Positions 1 to 5,717 of a stretch of DNA of 13,569 nt are shown here, one piece after another. The DNA comes from BS750m-G62 sp046483505. GTDB taxonomy: Bacteria > Planctomycetota > Phycisphaerae > FEN-1346. The DNA lies in NCBI GenBank assembly GCA_046483505.1, contig JAWODB010000061.1:1-13569 (forward strand), written 5' to 3'. The notes under the pieces were generated by a model. The model saw nothing but the letters and a program-made list of their open reading frames with translations, was not told where the DNA came from and did no database searches. Each line of letters starts with the position of its first letter. Position 1 is the first letter of the stretch. The position numbers were made by a program, and so were the translations under genes.

Positions 1-21
1 GCCGGGTGGCACCTATGAAGA

Positions 22-49
22 GCGCGGCGGGCAGTCTTGCCCGCCGCGC
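22..49. repeat. Family B hairpin downstream of acsE
   Basis: A perfect 11-bp stem (GCGCGGCGGGC, 22-32, pairing with 39-49) closes a six-base loop AGTCTT. It lies about 150 bases past the acsE stop. No T-run follows on the minus-strand side, so a rho-independent terminator is not supported, although a stem this strong could slow polymerase or protect a 3' end. The same stem recurs with other loops at 5630, 12692 and 3260, so it is one member of a repeat family. Confidence 0.7.
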
Positions 50-102
50 GGTGCCCAAGACCGGGCACGGCGCGATATCCCCCATGGCCACCCGGCGCGT
101 CC

Positions 103-195
103 CCCGGCCGGACAAGACCGGCCGGGCCACACTCCCGGCCGGACAAGACCGGCCGGGCCACACTCCCGGCCGGACAAGACCGGCCGGGCCACACA
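103..195. repeat. Three-unit 31-bp tandem repeat (family C)
   Basis: Three head-to-tail 31-bp units lie at 103-133, 134-164 and 165-195. They are identical apart from the last base of the third. Each unit contains a 9-bp palindromic stem, CCCGGCCGG / CCGGCCGGG, around the loop ACAAGA, followed by GCCACACT or equivalent. The array ends two bases from the acsE stop codon. A related single copy lies at 11683-11752. There are no unique spacers, so it is a minisatellite of palindromes and not a CRISPR array. Copy number could vary between strains. Confidence 0.85.
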
Positions 196-197
196 CG

Positions 198-1025
198 TTA
201 CCGCTGGCGGCCGGCCTGCCGCCGATACGCCCGCAGGAACGAGTCGGAGTAGATCTGCTGGTTCATCAGCATCTCGGCGGTGGCGGCGGTGTCGACGAGC
301 GCGTCGTCGAGGACGTCGACGATGGCCGAGTCGCACCCGTGGCTGACGGCCATCGCCAGGAACGTCCGGTTGATGAGGCTCCGCTCGGCGGCGCCCTGGC
401 TCAGGTTCGAGAGGCCCATCGTGATGTGCACGGGCGGGTCCGAGAGGATCCGGATCTGGTCGATCGTCTGGAGGATGTTGCCCGGCTGCTCCTGGGCGTC
501 CGGCACGTTGACGGGCAGGATGATCGGGTCGATGAACAGGCGGTCGGGCGTGAGGCCGAGTTCCATCCCCTTCGTGAGGAGTTCGGCGGCGATCTCGACG
601 CGGCGTTCGACGTTCTGCGGCACGCCCTCGGCGTCCATGGTCAGGCAGATGAGTTTGCCTCCCGCCTCCTGGGCCATGCCGGCGTAGGTCTGGAGGACCT
701 CGGGGTCGCTCTTCTTTGAGAGGGGGCTGGAGTTGAGGAGCACCCCCCGCGAGGTGTCGCACGCCTCCAGGCCGGCGCGGATGACGTCCGGCTTCTGGCT
801 GTCGAGGCAGAGCGGCGAGTCGCAGGCGGCCTGGGCCGTCTGGACGAGCCACTTCATGGCGTCCAGCGGGTCCTCGGCGGCGGTGCCGACGTTGATGTCG
901 AGGTACGCGGCCCCCGCCTCCGTCTGCCGGCGGGCCAGGTCCTCGACGGGGCCGGGATCCTTGGCGGCGATAGCGGCCTTGACGTCGTCGAACTGCCCGT
1001 TGATGCGTTCCCCGATGGCGATCAT
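198..1025 (-). CDS. acsE: Methyltetrahydrofolate:corrinoid/iron-sulfur protein methyltransferase
   Basis: AcsE transfers the methyl group of 5-methyl-THF to cob(I)amide on the corrinoid iron-sulfur protein AcsCD, linking the methyl and carbonyl branches. The 275-aa product is close to the roughly 262 aa of the Moorella enzyme and looks like a complete pterin-binding TIM barrel. It opens with IGERING (4-10). It has YLDINVG (41-47), LDSQKP (74-79), LLNSSP (96-101), FIDP (164-167) and GLSN (204-207). By family knowledge, the Asp and Asn residues in these segments (D75, N98, D166, N207) hold the pterin, and the last Asn helps activate the methyl group. I chose the ATG at 1025 because AGGGGAGA precedes it and homology begins there; a reading frame continues upstream only through repeat DNA. 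It is the last gene of the block, 199 bases after acsD. Confidence 0.95.
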   Translation of the reverse strand: MIAIGERINGQFDDVKAAIAAKDPGPVEDLARRQTEAGAAYLDINVGTAAEDPLDAMKWLVQTAQAACDSPLCLDSQKPDVIRAGLEACDTSRGVLLNSSPLSKKSDPEVLQTYAGMAQEAGGKLICLTMDAEGVPQNVERRVEIAAELLTKGMELGLTPDRLFIDPIILPVNVPDAQEQPGNILQTIDQIRILSDPPVHITMGLSNLSQGAAERSLINRTFLAMAVSHGCDSAIVDVLDDALVDTAATAEMLMNQQIYSDSFLRAYRRQAGRQR

Positions 1026-1030
1026 GCGTT

Positions 1031-1038
1031 TCTCCCCT
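1031..1038 (-). promoter_or_regulatory. Ribosome binding site of acsE
   Basis: AGGGGAGA on the minus strand sits five bases before the ATG at 1025. It fixes the start against a 74-codon upstream extension that would be translated from repeat sequence. Confidence 0.75.
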
Positions 1039-1094
1039 GGTGCGGATTGCATTGAGCGCGGCGGATCTGCGGTACCCGCAGCGCCATAAACGGC

Positions 1095-1206
1095 TGTCAT
1101 TCTGAGGAGGCCGCAGGCCGACGAAGAATCTCGCCTTGGTCGTTGCCGTTGGGGCTTCTCGCACGGCGAGATTCTTCGGCTCCGCAAGCGGAGCCTCAGA
1201 ACGACA
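1095..1206. repeat. Family A palindromic element, copy 1 (acsD-acsE gap)
   Basis: The outer arms TGTCATTCTGAG (1095-1106) and CTCAGAACGACA (1195-1206) pair with one mismatch. The inner arms GAAGAATCTCGCC (1123-1135) and GGCGAGATTCTTC (1165-1177) pair perfectly. Between outer and inner arms lie a small hairpin on the left (GGCC-GCA-GGCC) and an 8-bp hairpin on the right (GGCTCCGC-AA-GCGGAGCC, 1178-1195). Folded, this gives a four-armed cruciform shape. The central 29 bases are unpaired. It has the same orientation as copies 2 and 4. Confidence 0.88.
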
Positions 1207-1224
1207 TACCTTGGACGCTTCGGC

Positions 1225-2178
1225 CTATTCCTCCTCCCCCCACACACCGTCGATCCAGGCGCGGACGCGGGCGACCGCCTCCGGGTGCCGCAGGCGCACG
1301 ACGTCCACCCCCGACTGGAGCAGGTCGACGGCCGTGACGGCCTCCCACAGGGGCCCGCGGCGGGTGTCGTCGCCCCACTCGGGGAAGTCGTCGGCGGGGG
1401 CCTTGGCCTCCTTGGCCCGCCAGGCCTCGTACCCGCAGTCGCAGATGACGGGCATGGCCATCAGGTTGTCGCCCGCCAGGGCCGCCAGCCGTTCGCGTTC
1501 CTGGATACTGTAGGCGTACTCCATGCCGTAGCCGAGGCCGCCCGTCGACTGGTACATCACGACCCGCTCCAGCGGGAAGCCCATGTCGGAAATCAGGACG
1601 TTCACCTGCTTGGCGATGTTGATGTCGAGCGGCGCCTCGGCGATGAGGAAGTGGTTGTCGGCCATGGCGATGGCCGTCAGGCTCTTGTAGTTGTCCTCCG
1701 TCACGGTGCCGACCAGCACGTTCTGTCCCTTGGCGGCCTCGGAGACCTTCGGCATGACCTCGTTGTCCTTCGCGTCGTTGCCGCAGCCCCACAGGATAAG
1801 CGGCACGTCGACGGCGTCGAGGACTTTCTTGGTGACCTGGACGGCGTGGTCGGCGTCGCGGTCGCCGCCGTCCGGGTCGATGCCCTCGAACTTGACGCAT
1901 ACCAGGTCCGCCCCCACCTCGCCGACGGCTTTCGCGGCCCAGGCGGCGGGGTCGTCCAACACGTCCTGCCAGCCCTGGGCGAGGACGTCCGGCCAGTCGG
2001 CGGGCGGGGCGTCGAGGACGTCGACGGCGATGCGCGGCCGGTGGCCGGTGGCCTCGCGCTCGCCGCCGTACGGGACGGTCTTGGCGCCGCCGATGGTGAG
2101 GGTCTTGCGGCCGTCGCCGCCGAGCGTGATCTCGTTGACCTCGGCCGAGTAGGCTTCCTTGGGAGGCGGTAGGTCCAT
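1225..2178 (-). CDS. acsD: Corrinoid/iron-sulfur protein small subunit
   Basis: AcsD (beta subunit, CdhD family) forms the heterodimer with AcsC that carries the methyl group on cobalamin from AcsE to AcsB. The 317-aa product matches the family length of about 310 aa. Recognisable segments are the N-terminal IGGAKTVPY (29-37), a TIM-barrel core with DLVCVKFEGIDPDG (91-104), LILWGCGN (127-134), and the glycine-rich STGGLGYGMEYAYSIQERER (211-230) that in this family lies close to the corrinoid. No iron-sulfur cysteine motif is present, as expected, because the cluster is in AcsC. The ATG at 2178 is preceded by AAAAGGAGA (2183-2191). It sits between cooC (270 bases upstream) and acsE, both gaps being filled with repeats. 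Confidence 0.95.
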   Translation of the reverse strand: MDLPPPKEAYSAEVNEITLGGDGRKTLTIGGAKTVPYGGEREATGHRPRIAVDVLDAPPADWPDVLAQGWQDVLDDPAAWAAKAVGEVGADLVCVKFEGIDPDGGDRDADHAVQVTKKVLDAVDVPLILWGCGNDAKDNEVMPKVSEAAKGQNVLVGTVTEDNYKSLTAIAMADNHFLIAEAPLDINIAKQVNVLISDMGFPLERVVMYQSTGGLGYGMEYAYSIQERERLAALAGDNLMAMPVICDCGYEAWRAKEAKAPADDFPEWGDDTRRGPLWEAVTAVDLLQSGVDVVRLRHPEAVARVRAWIDGVWGEEE

Positions 2179-2194
2179 GGGGTCTCCTTTTCAC

Positions 2195-2237
2195 CGGTTG
2201 CAGGTCAGTATGTTCTTTCCCGCGGTTGCAGGCCAGT
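2195..2237. repeat. Short direct repeat upstream of acsD
   Basis: CGGTTGCAGGTCAGT (2195-2209) recurs as CGGTTGCAGGCCAGT (2223-2237), one mismatch in 15, spaced 28 bases start to start. It lies just outside the acsD ribosome binding site. Spacing of nearly three helical turns could suit a DNA-binding protein, but two copies could also be chance or duplication debris. Confidence 0.4.
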
Positions 2238-2254
2238 GTGGTGTTGTTTTCCGT

Positions 2255-2280
2255 GCAGCGGCCTTCCCAGGCCGCCGCGT
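2255..2280. repeat. Family B hairpin (acsD-cooC gap)
   Basis: GCAGCGGCC (2255-2263) pairs with GGCCGCCGC (2270-2278) with one mismatch around the loop TTCCCA. The loop and most of the stem are shared with the copy at 3260-3287, on the other side of cooC. Confidence 0.6.
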
Positions 2281-2290
2281 TGCATCACAA

Positions 2291-2422
2291 GACAATGATG
2301 AACAAGGAATGATGAATGCTCAATGATAAACCGGTGCGCCGCGGGGCGGCATCGCCTCCGCGAAACCGGTCAGCACGGGCCGTTCATCATTCCGCGTTGA
2401 ACATTCCCTGTTCATCATTGTC
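2291..2422. repeat. A+T-richer inverted repeat (family D)
   Basis: ACAATGATGAACAAGGAATG (2292-2311) pairs with CATTCCCTGTTCATCATTGT (2402-2421), 19 of 20 bases. Further in, GAATGATGAA (2308-2317) pairs with TTCATCATTC (2385-2394), so the arms hold repeated ATGATGAA words. A central smaller inverted repeat includes ACCGG (2329) and CCGGT (2365). The element is clearly lower in G+C than everything around it, which suggests insertion of foreign or mobile DNA. No coding region inside looks real. It is a plausible miniature transposable element, but no flanking target duplication was confirmed. Confidence 0.65.
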
Positions 2423-2448
2423 GTTTCGCCGTCACGGACGTTGCCTTC

Positions 2449-3213
2449 CTACGACGGTTGGGTCGCTTCGATGCCGAGCGCTTCGGTCAGCGCCTCGCCG
2501 ACGGCCTCCAGGGCGGGGCAGTCGGGCGGCAGGTCGAAGACGGGCGCCCCCGCCACCGACGCCTCCGCCAGGGCCGCATCGAACGGCACCGTGGCCAGGG
2601 TCGGCAGGTCGGCGGCCAGGTCCGTCAGGCGCTCCGCATCGTTCACCTTGTTCCAGACGACGCCCTTCTGCCTGATGGTGACGGGCAGCCGCTCGGCCAG
2701 GCCGAGGATGCGGCGGGCGGTCGTGGCGCCGATGGGCGTCGGTTCGGCCACCACCAGGAGCAGGGCCACCGCGTCGGTGGTGCGGCGGGAGAGGTGCTCC
2801 ATGCCCGCCTCGTTGTCGAGCACCACCCACCCGTAATCGCTGGACGCCTGGTCCAGGTACTTCCGCAGCAGGTGGTTGACGGCGCAGTAGCACTTGGGCC
2901 CCTCGGTGTGGCCCATCGTGAGGAGGTCGAAGCCGTCGGCCTCGGCCACGGCGCGGTGGATGGCGTACTCGACGGCGCGCTGGCGGTCCATGCCGGGGCC
3001 CGTCTGGAGTTTGCGTTCGAGGGCGGCGTCGCGGATTTCGCCGACGGTCTGCTCCGGCTCGACCCCCAGCATCGGGCCGAGACAGGCGTTCGGGTCGGCG
3101 TCGACGGCCAGGACGCTTCGGCCGGTCCGCTCGACGAGCGTGCGGACGGCGAGGCCGGCCAGCGTCGTCTTGCCGCTGCCGCCTTTGCCGGATATGGCAA
3201 TCGTCTGGCTCAT
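2449..3213 (-). CDS. cooC: CO dehydrogenase nickel-insertion accessory ATPase
   Basis: CooC is a dimeric MinD/SIMIBI-type ATPase that binds nickel and helps mature the Ni-Fe-S C-cluster of CODH (some family members also serve AcsB). The 254-aa product has the deviant Walker A motif GKGGSGKTT (9-17), with the signature lysine K10 that reaches across the dimer. It also has VDADPN (37-42) and a switch II-like LDNEAGMEH (132-140). The CYC pair at C108 and C110, in GPKCYCAVNHLLR, matches the metal-binding CxC motif of CooC1. The start at 3213 is supported by AGAGGAA (3216-3222). It lies between acsV and acsD. AcsF, the ACS-specific paralogue, is a close alternative, but the CxC context and placement fit a CooC-type maturation factor for this cluster. 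Confidence 0.93.
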   Translation of the reverse strand: MSQTIAISGKGGSGKTTLAGLAVRTLVERTGRSVLAVDADPNACLGPMLGVEPEQTVGEIRDAALERKLQTGPGMDRQRAVEYAIHRAVAEADGFDLLTMGHTEGPKCYCAVNHLLRKYLDQASSDYGWVVLDNEAGMEHLSRRTTDAVALLLVVAEPTPIGATTARRILGLAERLPVTIRQKGVVWNKVNDAERLTDLAADLPTLATVPFDAALAEASVAGAPVFDLPPDCPALEAVGEALTEALGIEATQPS

Positions 3214-3259
3214 GGTTCCTCTCTATGCGTTAACTCTTGCGATGTCATTCCGGATTCCC

Positions 3260-3287
3260 GCGCGGCGGCCTTCCCAGGTCGCCGCGC
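3260..3287. repeat. Family B hairpin (acsV-cooC gap)
   Basis: GCGCGGCGGCC (3260-3270) pairs with GGTCGCCGCGC (3277-3287), with one G-T pair, around the six-base loop TTCCCA. It lies upstream of the cooC start. Stem and loop size match the other family B copies. Confidence 0.65.
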
Positions 3288-3297
3288 TGTATACGGT

Positions 3298-3442
3298 TGT
3301 CATTCTGAGGAGGCCGTCAGGCCGACGAAGAATCTCGCCTCGGCCGTTGCCGTCTTGCTTTTCGCACGCTGGCACGGGTACGGCTCGTGCCGTGGCCGGC
3401 GGCGAGATTCTTCGGCTCCGCAAGCGGAGCCTCAGAATGACA
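3298..3442. repeat. Family A palindromic element, copy 2 (acsV-cooC gap)
   Basis: This is the longest and cleanest copy. Outer arms TGTCATTCTGAG and CTCAGAATGACA pair perfectly. Inner arms GAAGAATCTCGCC (3327-3339) and GGCGAGATTCTTC (3401-3413) pair perfectly. The right side hairpin GGCTCCGC-AA-GCGGAGCC is at 3414-3431. The centre is extended relative to copies 1 and 4 by a segment that includes a small palindrome, GGCACG/CGTGCC (3371-3391). Only copy 3 shares this extension, in reverse orientation. Confidence 0.88.
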
Positions 3443-3473
3443 GCGTAACGCCACTCCCGTTCCTTTCCGTCTT

Positions 3474-3501
3474 GCGCGGTGGCCCAGGAGGGCGACCGCC
3501 C
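3474..3501. repeat. Imperfect family B hairpin downstream of acsV
   Basis: GCGGTGGCCC (3476-3485) pairs imperfectly with GGGCGACCGC (3490-3499). It begins about 20 bases past the acsV stop. It resembles the copy at 11783-11810 (GCGCGGTGGCCC). No T-run follows, so a terminator is not claimed. Confidence 0.45.
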
Positions 3502-3518
3502 GGCACGGCGTCTGCCCC

Positions 3519-5453
3519 TCAGCCCTTTGCCGCCTTGCCGGCCAACCGCTTCTCGACGCTGGGGAAGCGGGCGATGTCGGTGTGCGGCAGGAAGTTGGCC
3601 TGCGTGAAGGCGTCCATGTAATCGGGATGGTTCATGAGATCGACGTAGGTCATGCGGCCGGCGAGTTCCTCGGCCTTGGCCATGGCCTGGCGGCTCATGA
3701 TGGTCATCTTCGCCCCCGCGATGGAGGCGTTGCCGACGAAGTGGATCCGCTCGGGCGGCAGGTCGGGCAGCAGGCCGACCGTCACCGCGCTGGTCACGTC
3801 CAGGTAGTTGCCGAACCCGCCCGCCACGTAGACTGATTCCAGGGCGTTCGGGTCGGTGCCCGTCATCTGCATGAGGATCTCGATGGCGGCGTGGACGCCG
3901 GCCTTGGAGCGGAGCAGGTTCGCCACGTCGGCCTGGGTGATGACAATCGGTTCGCGGTCGCCCTCGCCCGGGACGAGGGTGTACTCCAGGCCGTCCGGGC
4001 CCTCGCGGAAGCGTTCGCCCTCCGGCTGGGTGAACCGGCCGGTGCGGTCGATGACGCCGGCCTCGAGCATGGCCGCCAGGGCGTCCAGGAGCCCGCTGCC
4101 GCACAGGCCGCGCGGCGGCTCGTCGCCGATGGTGCGCCAGGTCAGGCGGCCGTCCTCGCCCACGCTCACGCGTTCGATGGCGCCCGGTGCGGCCCGCATG
4201 CCGTGCTTGATGCCGGACCCCTCGAAGGCCGGCCCCGCGCTGGAGGAGGCGCACATCATCCACTCCTCGCCCGCCAGGACGACCTCGCCGTTCGTGCCGA
4301 TATCGATAAACAGGTTCAGGCCGTCCGTCGCGTCGAGCCGGGTGACCAGGACGCCGGCGACGATGTCACTGCCGACGTAGGCGCCGACGGCCGGCAGGCA
4401 GTACAGCAGGCCCCGCTTGTTGATCCGGATGCCGGCCTCCGCTGCCCGGATGGGCGGGACCCACGCGGCCGCCGGGACATACGGCGACCGGCGGATGCGG
4501 CGGGCGTCGAGCCGCAGCAGGAAGTGGATCATCGCCGTGTTGCCCGCGCAGATGAGCGACGTGATGCACCCGAGTTCGATGCCCTGGCGGACCGCGATCG
4601 TCTGGATGAGGTCGTTGACGTCCGAGACGATGCGATGCTGCATGTCGTCGAAGGCGTCGTGCTCCTCGGCGTACATGATGCGGCGGATGTAGTCGTCGCC
4701 GAAGTGCATCTGCGAGTTGTAGGTGGCCTCGGCATCCACGGTGGTGGCCGACGTCAGGTCCACCAGGTGCGCCACGACCGTCGTGGTGCCCACGTCGACG
4801 ACGATGGCGTAGTTGCAGCCGGAGGTGTCGCCGGGCTCGACGTCGACGACCTCGGCCACCTCGCCCCGGAGGGCCACGATGGCCGTCGCATCGTACGCCG
4901 CCTTCTGGAGGATGTCCGGCAACTGCTGGAGGATACGGAAGCCCGTCTGCATGTGGGGGGCGTCGAACTGCTGGCGGACGGCCAGGTACAGCCGCTCGTG
5001 GTCGGCCAACTGGTCCTGCTCGTTGGGCGGCGACATGGCCAGGTGCAGTTTCCGGACGAGCGGGTCGAGGGCGAAGAGGCCCCGCCCGGGCTCCTCGCCC
5101 GTCATCTCGCTGAAGCGATGGGCGTCGCTGTCGACGACGATGCGGCCGGTGTCCAGGGCATGACTCTTGGGCACGGTGACCACGAGGTCCGACCGCACCT
5201 TGGCCTGGCAGGCCAGGACGGTGCCCTCGCGCGTTTCCTTCTGCGACAGGAGGGTCGTGGGGGGGGCGTCCACCTCGCCCGCGTTGACCACCACCTTGCA
5301 CTTGCCGCAGTACCCGTCCCCGCCGCAGATGCTCGTCAGGTAGACGCCGGCCCGGCGGGCGGCGTCGAGGAGGGTAGCCCCGCGAGGCACGTCGGTCTTC
5401 AGGCCCGACGGCTCGAACAGGACGTGGCAGGTTGTGGCGTCGGTGTGGGGCAT
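3519..5453 (-). CDS. acsV: Reductive activator of the corrinoid/iron-sulfur protein (RACo)
   Basis: RACo uses ATP to drive electrons onto accidentally oxidised cob(II)alamin of AcsCD, restoring cob(I). The 644-aa product has an N-terminal [2Fe-2S] ferredoxin domain with CGGDGYCGKC (C43, C49, C52) and C82. A linker and middle region follow to about 210. Then comes an ASKHA-type ATPase with DVGTTTVVAHLVDL (220-233), GNTAM (304-308), DIGTNGE (384-390) and SSAGPAFEGSG (404-414). Length and order match Carboxydothermus RACo (about 630 aa). The start is uncertain: ATG at 5453 or ATG at 5474, seven codons earlier. Neither has a clear ribosome binding site, because repeat copy 3 begins at 5475, directly against the upstream ATG. 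The neighbours acsC and cooC fit the role. Confidence 0.92.
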   Translation of the reverse strand: MPHTDATTCHVLFEPSGLKTDVPRGATLLDAARRAGVYLTSICGGDGYCGKCKVVVNAGEVDAPPTTLLSQKETREGTVLACQAKVRSDLVVTVPKSHALDTGRIVVDSDAHRFSEMTGEEPGRGLFALDPLVRKLHLAMSPPNEQDQLADHERLYLAVRQQFDAPHMQTGFRILQQLPDILQKAAYDATAIVALRGEVAEVVDVEPGDTSGCNYAIVVDVGTTTVVAHLVDLTSATTVDAEATYNSQMHFGDDYIRRIMYAEEHDAFDDMQHRIVSDVNDLIQTIAVRQGIELGCITSLICAGNTAMIHFLLRLDARRIRRSPYVPAAAWVPPIRAAEAGIRINKRGLLYCLPAVGAYVGSDIVAGVLVTRLDATDGLNLFIDIGTNGEVVLAGEEWMMCASSSAGPAFEGSGIKHGMRAAPGAIERVSVGEDGRLTWRTIGDEPPRGLCGSGLLDALAAMLEAGVIDRTGRFTQPEGERFREGPDGLEYTLVPGEGDREPIVITQADVANLLRSKAGVHAAIEILMQMTGTDPNALESVYVAGGFGNYLDVTSAVTVGLLPDLPPERIHFVGNASIAGAKMTIMSRQAMAKAEELAGRMTYVDLMNHPDYMDAFTQANFLPHTDIARFPSVEKRLAGKAAKG

Positions 5454-5474
5454 GGGATGTTGTTTGCGTGACAT

Positions 5475-5616
5475 TGTCATTCTGAGGAGGCCGAAGGCCG
5501 ACGCAGAACCTCGCCGCCGGCCACGGCACGAGCCGTACCCGTGCCAGGGTGCGAAAGGCAAAACGGCAACGACCACGGCGAGATTCTTCGCCTCGCCTCG
5601 CTCGCTCGGAATGACA
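5475..5616. repeat. Family A palindromic element, copy 3 (acsC-acsV gap), inverted
   Basis: Outer arms TGTCATTCTGAG (5475-5486) and CTCGGAATGACA (5605-5616) pair with one G-T. The inner arms are more diverged. The central segment, including GGCACG...CGTGCC at 5525-5545, is the reverse complement of the centre of copy 2, so this copy is inserted in the opposite direction. The side arm near 5594-5608 is degenerate (repeated CTCG words). The left end abuts the possible acsV start at 5474. Confidence 0.82.
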
Positions 5617-5629
5617 TCGCTTGCCCTTT

Positions 5630-5657
5630 GCGCGGCGGGTCTCCGCACCCGCCGCGC
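5630..5657. repeat. Family B hairpin downstream of acsC
   Basis: GCGCGGCGGGT (5630-5640) pairs perfectly with ACCCGCCGCGC (5647-5657) around the loop CTCCGC. It is almost identical to the copy at 12692-12719. Confidence 0.72.
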
Positions 5658-5668
5658 CGTTCGGCTCC

Positions 5669-5699
5669 AGCGCGGGTGGGTACGGAGACCCACCGCGCT
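5669..5699. repeat. Family B hairpin, reverse orientation, downstream of acsC
   Basis: AGCGCGGGTGGGT (5669-5681) pairs with ACCCACCGCGCT (5688-5699), one base bulged, around the loop ACGGAG. The loop is the reverse complement of the CTCCGT loop at 12692-12719, so this copy lies opposite to its neighbour at 5630. It starts 19 bases past the acsC stop on the minus strand. No T-run follows. Confidence 0.65.
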
Positions 5700-5717
5700 T
5701 CCTCGCGCGGTGCCGTC

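Noticed and set aside
22..49. Rho-independent terminator after acsE
   Set aside because: The stem is strong but no T-run follows on the minus strand. The same sequence recurs in several gaps, including between genes likely to be co-transcribed, so it is described as a repeat instead.
103..195. Possible CRISPR array
   Set aside because: The units are contiguous and identical, with no unique spacers, and no cas gene is in view. It is a tandem repeat.
1095..1206. Structured riboswitch or tRNA-like RNA, because of the four-armed fold
   Set aside because: It occurs five times in both orientations relative to the genes, has no tRNA consensus bases, and its centre varies. A mobile palindromic repeat fits better.
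1026..1247. N-terminal extension of AcsE by 74 residues
   Set aside because: The added residues are translated from repeat copy 1 and its flanks, do not resemble AcsE, and the internal ATG at 1025 has a good ribosome binding site.
2316..2675. Small plus-strand coding region starting inside the family D repeat
   Set aside because: The N-terminus is repeat sequence and the rest is antisense to cooC. No ribosome binding site or domain.
5454..5693. N-terminal extension of RACo to 724 residues
   Set aside because: The extra residues come from repeat copy 3 and family B hairpins. The ferredoxin domain begins normally soon after 5453.
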